64,000 nucleotides of DNA. It comes from Emcibacter sp. GTDB lineage: Bacteria; Pseudomonadota; Alphaproteobacteria; Sphingomonadales; Emcibacteraceae. The DNA lies in contig NZ_OY776217.1 in assembly GCF_963675455.1 (NCBI RefSeq), positions 3,210,001 through 3,274,000 of the forward strand. Direction: 5' to 3'. Positions 35,692-44,307 of the stretch are shown here, piece after piece; position 1 is the stretch's first letter; the number at the start of each line of letters is the position of its first letter. The notes under the pieces are model-generated. The model worked only from the letters and a program-made list of their open reading frames with translations. It was not told the DNA's origin and made no database searches. Both the position numbers and the translations under genes were made by a program.

Positions 35692-38600
35692 ATGGAATTT
35701 AAACTAAAAATCTTGGCCGCAGTCGGGACAGTTGCCTTGGGCACCTGGATCTACGCCGATTTTGTCGAAAAAGATTCCACCCGAGACGCCATAGAGAAAC
35801 AGATCGAACCATTCGTGATCGTGGAAGACGGTACGTTTGAAAAGACCGTCGACAACCTGCTCAAAAAACCGGGAGAAAAAGACAGCGACCCGATCGCCCA
35901 AATTGATGAAGAGGGTAACGTCAAGGCGATCAGGGAGTCATCCCTGACACCGCAGGGACCGATCTATGAAAATCCAACGCCCTCTCCTGTCATTCTGGAA
36001 ACGCCGGATGACAAGCTAAGCGCCATCACACTGGAAGATGCCCTTGCCGCCGCCCTCGACGGTTCGGAAGAATCGCTTAAAATTCTCCAGGATTATTTTG
36101 ACGAAACCGCCGGCATTCCAGAGGAAATCAGCAAGCGCACCTCGGACCTGCTGCAGGCCCTTGGCAAAATGCCTCTCGATGCCCAGGTTCTAGAGGAAGC
36201 CGCCAAACGAATTGTTGATGCAGCAGCCCGATCTGCTTCCTCAGCCTTTACCATGCCGTTCAAATCGGTATCCGACTTTGGTCTCGCCGACGGCGACTTT
36301 GGTTGGGACCTTGGCCCGGACGGTAAAACACCACATCGCGGTTTTCTGCGTGTCGGCCCCAAAAGCGACCTGGTCGGCGGCAAGGGCCTCGTCGCCCTGG
36401 AAGCCAGCAGTGAAAATGATTTCATCAAGGACGGCATCCTCAATGTGAACGAGTTCGGCACCACCGATGTGGAAGCCGGCACCTATCGCCTGTATGTGGT
36501 CACAACAACCCTGCCATCAGGCGGCAGACTAGCTTATCCCTTTGGCCGCAAATTCGGTTTTAACGGTAATGAGCTCCGGGTTGTCGATGCAGGCGCAGGC
36601 GGTGCAAAGCGTCAGGCGCAATTGACATCCGGTGGAATCGCTCTGGAAGCCCGGTCGGATGATACGCCCGGCGACACCCCGATAGTCCCTGTCACCTCGG
36701 GAGAGAATAAAGAGCCTGAAGGCTGGCTGATGACGTCCCTGATTCGCACCGGCGGGGAGCCCGTACGGCTTGCTTTCGAGAAGCTCGGCAACGAGGAAAC
36801 CTATATTGTCGGCATCATCATCAGCCCGACCAGCCTTGAAGACCTGGAAAAACAGCTCAATGAGCAGCTTCTTGCTTTCCTGAATGATATCGCCCCTGCC
36901 GCCGGCGGACCGGGATATACCGGCCCCTTCGGCAATGATTTTACCGCCAGAACCATCAGTCAGTTCTTCACCAATCCCAACACCCGTTCAGGCCTGGGAC
37001 CGAATGCTGGCCCGGTAGACGCCTTTGGTGGTAATGGAGGCGGCGGTGGCGTTATCGTAGGCGATACCGATACTGATACCGACACGGATACGGACACTGA
37101 CACAGATACCGATACCGATACTGATACTGACACAGATACCGATACCGATACTGATACTGATACTGATACAGACACCGATACGGACACAGATACCGATACC
37201 GATACGGATACGGACACGGACACCGATACGGATACGGATACGGACACTGATACAGACACCGATACGGACACAGATACCGATACTGATACCGATACGGATA
37301 CGGACACCGATACGGATACCGACACCGATACGGATACGGATACGGACACCGACACGGATACCGACACCGATACGGATACGGATACGGATACGGACACTGA
37401 TACGGACACCGATACGGATACGGATACGGACACCGATACGGATACCGACACCGATACGGATACGGATACGGACACTGATACGGACACCGATACGGATACA
37501 GATACAGATACCGATACGGACACCGACACAGATACCGATACTGATACCGACACGGATACGGACACGGACACTGATACCGATACCGATACCGATACCGATA
37601 CTGATACTGATACGGACACCGACACAGATACCGATACTGATACCGACACGGATACGGATACGGACACTGACACTGACACTGACACTGACACGGACACGGA
37701 CACAGATACCGATACGGATACGGATACCGACACGGACACTGATACGGATACGGACACTGATACGGATACTGATACTGATACAGACACCGATACGGACACA
37801 GATACCGATACCGATACCGATACCGATACCGATACGGATACGGACACGGACACGGACACGGACACTGATACCGACACAGATACCGATACCGATACCGATA
37901 CGGATACGGATACGGATACGGACACCGATACGGATACGGATACGGACACCGATACGGATACAGATACCGATACGGATACAGATACCGATACTGACACGGA
38001 CACGGATACGGATACAGATACTGACACGGACACGGACACGGACACTGATACTGATACGGATACGGACACCGATACGGACACCGACACAGATACCGATACG
38101 GATACGGATACAGACACGGATACAGACACCGATACCGATACGGACACGGACACGGACACGGACACTGATACCGATACCGATACTGATACTGATACCGACA
38201 CAGACACAGACACAGACACAGATACCGATACCGATACCGATACTGATACTGATACTGATACTGATACTGATACCGATACGGACACAGATACCGATACCGA
38301 TACGGATACGGACACCGATACCGATACCGATACCGATGATGATCAATTGGTGGCTGATGCCGGACCGGATCAGACCATATCTCTTGGCGAAGACTTCAAT
38401 CTGGACGGTTGCGGGTCAACCCTGAATGAGATTTCACTGTGCGATCTGCTCACAGGTCTTGACGGCCTGACTTTGCTCAGCACCCTGGAAGATCAGGGAA
38501 TGTTTGATATCCGCTGGATTCTGAATGGTGAAGACCTAAGTATCGGCGACAGCAGCAATCCGCTTGTCCTGTCCGACGTCATCGAGGACAACCCCGGATT

Positions 38601-38772
38601 ATTCCTCGGGATCGGCACTTATGAAATCGTCCTGAATATTATCTATGATGAAATTCTGACGGCGTCAGACGAAATGATCCTCCACATCATCGGGATTTCT
38701 TTGCCACCGGTGCTTTCAATGGCTATCATCGGATTCCTGCTGATTGTTCGTCGCAGGCGTCAGATTAAATAG
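35692..38772 (+). CDS. surface protein with 212 Asp-Thr repeats, PKD-like domain and sorting-like C-terminal tail
   Basis: This 1026-residue protein has a signal or anchor segment (about 5-22), an acidic N-terminal region of about 430 residues of unknown fold, and a Gly-rich hinge (FGGNGGGGGVIVG). Residues 458-881 are an unbroken run of Asp-Thr dipeptides. A PKD-like domain (about 885-1000, ADAGPDQTISLGEDFNLDG) with two cysteines follows. The C-terminus is ISLPPVLSMAII, a hydrophobic helix, and RRRRQIK, the three-part layout of exosortase targets with a variant motif. The ATG at 35692 has GGA upstream; an earlier TTG is less likely. It is first in an operon with three glycan genes, 14 bases before the next. 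The repeat is probably an acidic, calcium-binding or O-glycosylated stalk, which is inference. Confidence 0.8.
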   Translation: MEFKLKILAAVGTVALGTWIYADFVEKDSTRDAIEKQIEPFVIVEDGTFEKTVDNLLKKPGEKDSDPIAQIDEEGNVKAIRESSLTPQGPIYENPTPSPVILETPDDKLSAITLEDALAAALDGSEESLKILQDYFDETAGIPEEISKRTSDLLQALGKMPLDAQVLEEAAKRIVDAAARSASSAFTMPFKSVSDFGLADGDFGWDLGPDGKTPHRGFLRVGPKSDLVGGKGLVALEASSENDFIKDGILNVNEFGTTDVEAGTYRLYVVTTTLPSGGRLAYPFGRKFGFNGNELRVVDAGAGGAKRQAQLTSGGIALEARSDDTPGDTPIVPVTSGENKEPEGWLMTSLIRTGGEPVRLAFEKLGNEETYIVGIIISPTSLEDLEKQLNEQLLAFLNDIAPAAGGPGYTGPFGNDFTARTISQFFTNPNTRSGLGPNAGPVDAFGGNGGGGGVIVGDTDTDTDTDTDTDTDTDTDTDTDTDTDTDTDTDTDTDTDTDTDTDTDTDTDTDTDTDTDTDTDTDTDTDTDTDTDTDTDTDTDTDTDTDTDTDTDTDTDTDTDTDTDTDTDTDTDTDTDTDTDTDTDTDTDTDTDTDTDTDTDTDTDTDTDTDTDTDTDTDTDTDTDTDTDTDTDTDTDTDTDTDTDTDTDTDTDTDTDTDTDTDTDTDTDTDTDTDTDTDTDTDTDTDTDTDTDTDTDTDTDTDTDTDTDTDTDTDTDTDTDTDTDTDTDTDTDTDTDTDTDTDTDTDTDTDTDTDTDTDTDTDTDTDTDTDTDTDTDTDTDTDTDTDTDTDTDTDTDTDTDTDTDTDTDTDTDTDTDTDTDTDTDTDTDTDTDTDTDTDTDTDTDTDTDTDTDTDTDTDTDTDTDTDTDTDTDTDTDTDTDTDDDQLVADAGPDQTISLGEDFNLDGCGSTLNEISLCDLLTGLDGLTLLSTLEDQGMFDIRWILNGEDLSIGDSSNPLVLSDVIEDNPGLFLGIGTYEIVLNIIYDEILTASDEMILHIIGISLPPVLSMAIIGFLLIVRRRRQIK
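37063..38334 (+). repeat. 212-copy in-frame hexanucleotide array (GAY ACN, Asp-Thr)
   Basis: The array is 1272 bases of GAYACN units without interruption. Only the third bases of the Asp and Thr codons vary, so the peptide is perfectly uniform while the DNA is not. Longer duplications are visible inside it: 37291-37349 and 37417-37475 are identical over 59 bases, offset by 21 units. The opposite strand is open in two frames because of the periodicity; those frames are not genes. Confidence 0.95.
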
Positions 38773-38786
38773 ACAGAGGCAAATCA

Positions 38787-40682
38787 TTGCACTGGGGAGT
38801 CCTGATAAGAGCCGTTTTGGCCGCCGCGATCCTTGTATCAGCTGCAATCGCATTGCTGGTGCTGCCGGGAAAAAAACTCGCCAGTGATGAGCCCTTCCCC
38901 GGCGCAGAAGACTTATTCGCCGAAATCAGGCTCGCATTAATTCATGAGAAGGAGGACTTTTTTCAGGACCTCCCGTCCCTGGAACAGTTTAATCCGGAGA
39001 TTTCCCACCTTTACCTGACCCTGTATCAGCCCGGACAAAAGCCGCTCAGATGGGGGACGCGGCGGGAAGATCTTCGCCAAAGCCTTCTCCGCGTCATATC
39101 CAGGATCAGACAGAGCAAGAGATTTTCCGATTTTGACGTTGCCGATCCATCGCAAACCCGCATTCAGATTGAGTATCTGACCAAAAGGCTGCCCTTGGAA
39201 AACGTCTCCCTGCCCGGCACATTCCGACAGGATCAGTACAGGTTTGAACCGGGCATCACCGGCCTGCATTTCAGCTACAAGGGCCGGGACTATTATTATA
39301 TGCCGAGCGAGGCTTACTCCAAAAGCCACATGACCCTGAACCAGGTCTATGATTACCTGAGCAAACGCCTCGGCTTTACCGACAGGTCGCGGCGCAAAAG
39401 AATTGACCGCGTCAAAGACAGCATCAGGGACGTGGAACTGATCGAAAGCCGGTCCTTTATAAGCTATAATGACAATGTTCTGGCTCTTTATCGTGGTTAT
39501 CCCGATCCCTACCCCCGGGATACGCAAGATATCAAGGCTGCCTTCCTGTCCGGTGTAGACTGGATGCTGGATAACATGAAACCCAACGGCCAGTTTCTCT
39601 ATTTTTATGATGGGTATGCCGACAGCTATGACGATTTTCAGCATCCGAGAAACCCCGGATATTACAATATCCTGCGCCACAGCGGCGGCACCATTACCCT
39701 GCTCTGGGCCTATAAACGCACTGGCGATGAAAAATATCTGACGGCTGCCCGGCGCTCCCTGGAATTTCTCCTGACCCAGACCCGTACCCGGGCTATCGGT
39801 GATGAAACAGGTCGTTATGTCTTTTTCAATAAAAAGAGCAAACTGGGGGGCGAAGGCATCGGCCTCACTGCCCTGATGCACTATTACGAACTCAGCGGTG
39901 ATGGAAGATTCCTGACCGCCGCTCACCAGATGGCGCGGCATATTCTTTCCCGGATTGAACCCTCCGGCGAGTTCATGACCTATTTCATCCATCTCAGGTT
40001 CAATGACGGCAATCCCCTGCTCACCATCCCGGAAAAGGACCGGAAGGAACTTTTCTCTTTCTATTACCCTGGTGAAGCCCTGATGGGGCTGGCACTTTAT
40101 GAAAAGCACGCCCCCCTGTCCGATGTCCGGCGGGCAGAAATCCGGCAACAGTCCCGCAAGGCGCTGGATTTCCTGATTTACGAGCGGCCGAAAAAATATC
40201 CGGACCAGTTCCTGCCCCTGCCGGCTGACGGCTGGCTGATGCAGGCGATTGAGGAATGGTGGGCTCGGCCGGACATGCGGAACCAGGATTATGCGGACTA
40301 TGTCTATGCCGATGCCCGCAAGATGATCGATCATATGTATCTGGAGAAAAACGCCCTGTATAAGGACTATGTGGGTCATTTTTTCTATAAACACGGCGAC
40401 CACGCCTACCCCGACGGCGCCCGGGCCGAGGGCATGCTGTCAGCCTATTTCCTGGCCAAAATGCAGGGGCGCGCTGACGATACTGCTTATTTCCTGCACT
40501 ATAACAAAAAGGCCGCCAGGGCCTTGATGCAGACCTACAACAGCCCGGAATCCGTTTATTTTGCCCCCTACCCTGAACAACTGATCGGGTCCTTCCGCTT
40601 CAAGCTGACCCGTCAGTGGGTGCGCGTGGATTCCGTCCAGCATACGGCCTGTTTTTTTGCGCGCCTTTACCCTGAGTTGTAA
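38787..40682 (+). CDS. membrane-anchored alpha/alpha-toroid protein, probably glycan-active
   Basis: This 631-residue protein has one N-terminal membrane helix (about 7-27). The rest is presumably periplasmic, with helix pairs like those of (alpha/alpha) toroid glycan enzymes: SGGTITLLWAYKRTGDEKYLTAARRSLEFLL, GIGLTALMHYYELSGDGRFLTAAHQMARHIL and FYYPGEALMGLALYEKH, spaced about 60-90 residues apart. I cannot assign a family; glucuronyl C5-epimerase-like and glycoside hydrolase/lyase-like folds are the nearest in pattern. The start is a TTG with AGAGG seven bases before it. It sits between the Asp-Thr repeat gene and the NfrB-like transferase, so it probably trims, epimerises or modifies the glycan they make. 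Confidence 0.7.
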   Translation: MHWGVLIRAVLAAAILVSAAIALLVLPGKKLASDEPFPGAEDLFAEIRLALIHEKEDFFQDLPSLEQFNPEISHLYLTLYQPGQKPLRWGTRREDLRQSLLRVISRIRQSKRFSDFDVADPSQTRIQIEYLTKRLPLENVSLPGTFRQDQYRFEPGITGLHFSYKGRDYYYMPSEAYSKSHMTLNQVYDYLSKRLGFTDRSRRKRIDRVKDSIRDVELIESRSFISYNDNVLALYRGYPDPYPRDTQDIKAAFLSGVDWMLDNMKPNGQFLYFYDGYADSYDDFQHPRNPGYYNILRHSGGTITLLWAYKRTGDEKYLTAARRSLEFLLTQTRTRAIGDETGRYVFFNKKSKLGGEGIGLTALMHYYELSGDGRFLTAAHQMARHILSRIEPSGEFMTYFIHLRFNDGNPLLTIPEKDRKELFSFYYPGEALMGLALYEKHAPLSDVRRAEIRQQSRKALDFLIYERPKKYPDQFLPLPADGWLMQAIEEWWARPDMRNQDYADYVYADARKMIDHMYLEKNALYKDYVGHFFYKHGDHAYPDGARAEGMLSAYFLAKMQGRADDTAYFLHYNKKAARALMQTYNSPESVYFAPYPEQLIGSFRFKLTRQWVRVDSVQHTACFFARLYPEL

Positions 40683-40705
40683 TATACAACTATAAGTAGT
40701 ATATT
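40675..40705. promoter_or_regulatory. two overlapping dyads before the NfrB-like gene
   Basis: AGTTGTA-ATA-TACAACT (40675-40691) overlaps AATATAC-N11-GTATATT (40681-40705). They cannot both form hairpins at once. They span the stop of the upstream gene and end 6 bases before the next start, which has no ribosome site of its own. Confidence 0.4.
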
Positions 40706-40711
40706 ACCCCC

Positions 40712-42334
40712 ATGAACACTGGGGAACTCATATATATCACGATCAGCTTTCTGCTTGTCCTCAAGCTGATGTTCTATCTTGTCGCCGGGCTGATCCTGCT
40801 GAGCGGCCTTGATGATCTGTTCATTGACCTTTTCTATGCCCTGCGGGTTCTGTGGCGCAGGGTCTATACCTATCAGCGCCATCCGCCGATGGCTCATCCC
40901 GCTCTCGACCGTCAGAAAGAAAACACGTTTGCTGTACTCATTCCCTGCTGGCAGGAAGCCGAGGTTATCGGCGCCATGCTGGAAAATACCCGCAAAAGTT
41001 ATGACTATGAAAAATACCATCTTTTTGTCGGGCTTTATCCCAATGATCCGGCAAGCCAAAGGGAAGTTGAGCGGGTCACCAAAAATGATAAAAAGGTTTA
41101 TGCCTGCCTTCTGACCCATGACGGTCCCACCAACAAGGCTGATTGCCTGAACGCCGTTCTGAAACAGGTCTGGAATTATGAGAAAGATACCGGCCGGCAA
41201 TTTGCCGGCTTTGTTTTGCATGATGCGGAAGACATCGTACATCCGCTGGAACTGAAACTGTTCAATCACCTGATTGACCGCAAGGATATGATCCAGTTGC
41301 CGGTCATTCCGCTGGAGCGCCCCTGGTGGGACCTTACCGGCGCTCACTACCAGGACGAATTCGCCGAAAACCACAGCAAGGAACTTGTGGTGCGAGAGGC
41401 CCTGACGGGACTGGTGCCCTGTGCCGGCGTCGGTTGTGCCTTCAGCCGCCGGGCCTTCCTGAAACTTCTCCGGCAGGGGGACGTTTTCAGACCGGGCAGC
41501 CTGACAGAAGATTATGACCTGTCACTCAGGCTCAAATCCCTGGGATGCCGGGAAATATTCGTCCGCTTCCCCTTTGTCGGAAGCCGCGGTCAGAAACACA
41601 TTATCGCCACCCGGGAATATTTCCCCAACAGGATGAAAGATGTCATCCGGCAGAAGTCCCGCTGGCTGATCGGCATTGTGTTCCAGTCCTGGCGGCAACA
41701 GAAATGGACCGGCTCCTTAACATTTCGCTACGGACTGGTGCGGGACCGCAAGGGGTTCTTCACTGCATGGCTGGCCATGGTTGCCTATTTTCTGTTGTTC
41801 GGGATGTTGATCTACTGGGGTCTCGGCAAGACCCTGCTGGCAGGTCACGACATGCCGCCACTGGTCATGGACGGCGAACCTCTGGAATACCTCCTGTGGA
41901 TTAACCTCGGTCTTCTGTTGAACCGGGCGTTGCACAGGATGTATTTCTGCGCCCGTATCTACGGCCCCTTGTGTGCGCTCTTTTCCCTGCCGCGGCAGGT
42001 CTGGGGCAATATCCTGAACTTCCTCGCCGGTTTCAGGGCTTTCCGTCTTTACAGCCTCCACCTGATTACCGGCCAACCGCTGACCTGGGACAAGACCGTC
42101 CATGAATTCCCCGCCCCACAGGAGCTCGAACCTTTCCGGGCCCGGCTGGGCGAAATGCTGCTCGAAAAGCAGCTTATTTCCGAAAATGACCTGACAGAAG
42201 CGCTCCTCGCGCAGGAAGTCACACCACTGCTGCTGGGACAGATCCTGGTCAGTCGGCAACATATAGATCAAGACGTTCTGGATCAGCTTCTGGACGAACA
42301 ATCCGGAGAACGTCCTCATGTCAACGAGGTCTAA
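40712..42334 (+). CDS. nfrB: NfrB-like glycosyltransferase with C-terminal MshEN domain
   Basis: This 540-residue inner-membrane enzyme resembles NfrB, the phage N4 receptor-pathway glycosyltransferase of E. coli. An N-terminal helix pair precedes a GT2 domain (about 70-330) with VLIPCWQEAEVIGAML, the HDAEDIVHP DxD-type motif, TEDYDLSLRL and QKSRWLIGI. More helices follow (about 345-440). The last 60 residues (LGEMLLEKQLISENDLTEALL and LGQILVSRQHI) match an MshEN-type domain, a c-di-GMP-binding fold, so glycan synthesis is probably c-di-GMP-dependent. The ATG lacks a ribosome site and follows two overlapping dyads. Its 3' end overlaps the NfrA-like gene by 17 bases. The product sugar is unknown; E. 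coli NfrB acts on N-acetylmannosamine, as I recall. Confidence 0.85.
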   Translation: MNTGELIYITISFLLVLKLMFYLVAGLILLSGLDDLFIDLFYALRVLWRRVYTYQRHPPMAHPALDRQKENTFAVLIPCWQEAEVIGAMLENTRKSYDYEKYHLFVGLYPNDPASQREVERVTKNDKKVYACLLTHDGPTNKADCLNAVLKQVWNYEKDTGRQFAGFVLHDAEDIVHPLELKLFNHLIDRKDMIQLPVIPLERPWWDLTGAHYQDEFAENHSKELVVREALTGLVPCAGVGCAFSRRAFLKLLRQGDVFRPGSLTEDYDLSLRLKSLGCREIFVRFPFVGSRGQKHIIATREYFPNRMKDVIRQKSRWLIGIVFQSWRQQKWTGSLTFRYGLVRDRKGFFTAWLAMVAYFLLFGMLIYWGLGKTLLAGHDMPPLVMDGEPLEYLLWINLGLLLNRALHRMYFCARIYGPLCALFSLPRQVWGNILNFLAGFRAFRLYSLHLITGQPLTWDKTVHEFPAPQELEPFRARLGEMLLEKQLISENDLTEALLAQEVTPLLLGQILVSRQHIDQDVLDQLLDEQSGERPHVNEV

Positions 42335-43664
42335 ATATTTCCTGCTTCTCTTGACCTCTGCGGGTATATGTATCCTTGTTTTCCATCTGCTCTGGACCTC
42401 GGACCTTTTCCAGCAGGAACGGGCCTGGTATCAGGCCTACCCCTATCGGGGGCTGGATAACCATGCTGGAGGGGCCGTCACAACCGTCCGGACTGCAATT
42501 GTCACACCGCCTGCTGCGATGATAACCGCGCCCTCTTCTTTAGCGATGAAAACTGACCTTGATCCTGAAGTGGGGCCTACACCAATACCCAACCAACAAT
42601 CTGCCATCCCGGTTTCAGTCCCCCCGACACCCATCCCTCCCGTCCTGACGGTACGCTTCGATCTCCCGCAAACGATAGACGAGGTCAGGAAATCCGACAG
42701 TAACTGGTATCCCGCGGCTGCACAGGGGTACCGGCTTCTTGCCGACGGGGATCACAGGGGAGCGGCCGAAAAGTTCGAACAGGCGTTAAAACTCAATCCG
42801 GATCACACAGACCTGAAACTGCAACTGGCCTACAGTTACCTGAAGCTTCATGAAAACGACCGGGCCGCCAAATGGTTTTCCGCCGCAATACAGGATCAGG
42901 ATCCCGATGCTCCCTTTGCCCTCCGGCGCCAGTTGGAGGAAGTGAACAACCGCTGGTCCCTGGATGGCTACCTGATCTATCGCGACCAGAATGACAAGGC
43001 CGGCCCCCTCACCGGTCCAAATCTGGTCCAGTCACAGGCCGGTATGGAAGTCGCCTGGCAACCGCCCCATATCGGATACAACAATGGCCGCAGATTGCAG
43101 CTTTACGGTCGCCTATTGTGGGCGCTGGAAAAGGAAAGTCTGCGCTTCAGCGATACAAGCTACCAGGGCGGGCTGGGCATTCGCCTGAAACCCCTTTCCG
43201 CTCACAATTTTGTCCTGTCCGCCGAAAGACTGCTTGAAGTGGGAACATTCGCCCGCAACGACTGGATGGTCCGGGCCGGATATTCCCTCGACCACAACAC
43301 AGACTGGAAACCGATGAAAAACTGGTGGAGCTGGAGTCTGTATCTGGATGCCGCCCTGATCCGGCCCCAGGATCCGGATATTTTCCTCACCTTCCAGGGA
43401 CAGGGGGGTTATGCCGTCAGGCTCTCCGAAAAGCTGATTATCAAACCGAGGGGTCTGGTTCTTGCCAGCTGGCAGAAAGATAGATTCCGGGAAGCACATC
43501 TTGTCGAGGGTGGGCCGGGAATAACGGCAAAGTATTATTTCAACCAAACCCGGCTCGAAGCCTGGCGCAGTTACCTTGAAGTTTCCGCCGATTACCGTTT
43601 CCGGCTGGCCGGCAACAGCCTGGGCAAAAGCGGCCCGGTCATCAGCCTGCAATTTCACTTTTAA
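42318..43664 (+). CDS. nfrA: NfrA-like TPR/beta-barrel glycan export protein
   Basis: This 448-residue protein has an N-terminal membrane helix (about 6-26), a Pro/Thr-rich linker (about 60-115), and tetratricopeptide repeats near 130-200 (AAAQGYRLLADGDHRGAAEKFEQALKLNPDH). A C-terminal domain of about 240 residues matches the bacteriophage N4 adsorption protein A C-terminal type. It is rich in alternating strands and ends in ISLQFHF with a terminal aromatic, as in outer-membrane barrels. It is much shorter than E. coli NfrA (about 990 residues), with the TPR part cut to a few repeats. GGAG nine bases upstream supports the ATG inside nfrB. It should secrete the polymer made by the NfrB-like enzyme. 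The N-terminal helix without a clear cleavage site is odd for an outer-membrane protein. Confidence 0.75.
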   Translation: MSTRSKYFLLLLTSAGICILVFHLLWTSDLFQQERAWYQAYPYRGLDNHAGGAVTTVRTAIVTPPAAMITAPSSLAMKTDLDPEVGPTPIPNQQSAIPVSVPPTPIPPVLTVRFDLPQTIDEVRKSDSNWYPAAAQGYRLLADGDHRGAAEKFEQALKLNPDHTDLKLQLAYSYLKLHENDRAAKWFSAAIQDQDPDAPFALRRQLEEVNNRWSLDGYLIYRDQNDKAGPLTGPNLVQSQAGMEVAWQPPHIGYNNGRRLQLYGRLLWALEKESLRFSDTSYQGGLGIRLKPLSAHNFVLSAERLLEVGTFARNDWMVRAGYSLDHNTDWKPMKNWWSWSLYLDAALIRPQDPDIFLTFQGQGGYAVRLSEKLIIKPRGLVLASWQKDRFREAHLVEGGPGITAKYYFNQTRLEAWRSYLEVSADYRFRLAGNSLGKSGPVISLQFHF

Positions 43665-43731
43665 AAGCCGGAGACTTCGCTACAATGACGGATGAAGAAC
43701 ACTTGAAACCCTGATATTCCGGGAGCCCCAC

Positions 43732-44217
43732 ATGCGCATTCTGACCATCCTGCTTTTCATCCTGTCCGCCCTTCCTGCCTTCGCTGATGAAACAACAGAA
43801 AAACAACAGCTTGTTGTGGAAATCATGAAAGAATCCCGGATGACGGAAACCATGAACAAAAGCCTGATGATGGTCGGCGAACAGCTCAAAGCCAATCTGC
43901 AGAAGCTTCAGGGGCAGATGTCAGAGGAAAAAGCCGCCGTTTTCCAGGAGGTTTTTTCCGAGGAAATGTCCAAAATGACCAACCAGACAGCAGCTTTCAG
44001 TGCGGGTTTCATGGTCGAGAATTACACGATCGATGACCTCAAGGTGATGCTGGAGTTTTACAAGTCGCCAACAGGCAAGAAAAGCATGGCGCTGATGCCG
44101 GAAATGATGGTCAAAACCCAGAAATTCATGCAGTCGGTGCTGCCGGGCACTTTTTCCAATATCCAGCAGAAACTGCAGTCCCGTTTTGATGCCCTGAATG
44201 AAGACAATCCCAGCTGA
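43732..44217 (+). CDS. DUF2059 periplasmic protein
   Basis: This 161-residue exported protein has a signal peptide (cleavage expected after AFA near residue 18) and a helical DUF2059 domain. The domain is recognised by the NYTIDDLKVMLEFYKSPTGKKSMALMPEMM stretch at about 97-127. The family is widespread in proteobacteria and without known activity. GGGAG seven bases before the ATG supports the start. It follows the glycan operon by 67 bases and could be its last member or independent. The upstream and downstream gaps show no clear terminator. Confidence 0.85.
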   Translation: MRILTILLFILSALPAFADETTEKQQLVVEIMKESRMTETMNKSLMMVGEQLKANLQKLQGQMSEEKAAVFQEVFSEEMSKMTNQTAAFSAGFMVENYTIDDLKVMLEFYKSPTGKKSMALMPEMMVKTQKFMQSVLPGTFSNIQQKLQSRFDALNEDNPS

Positions 44218-44307
44218 TCAGTTTGGACCGTCGGCCAGTCAGACTCCTATTTCGCTTTTAATTCCCGGAATTTCCCATACCATATGGAAAAACATAAGGG
44301 GATTAAA

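Noticed and set aside
36960..38346. Two long open frames on the minus strand (Ser-Val and Gly-Ile/Arg-Ile repeats)
   Set aside because: They are mirror images of the Asp-Thr codon array; a hexamer without stops leaves all phases open. They have no ribosome site and no domain.
38937..40403. 488-codon open frame antisense to the alpha/alpha-toroid gene
   Set aside because: The plus-strand frame has operon spacing, a ribosome site and repeated helix patterns; the reverse frame has none.
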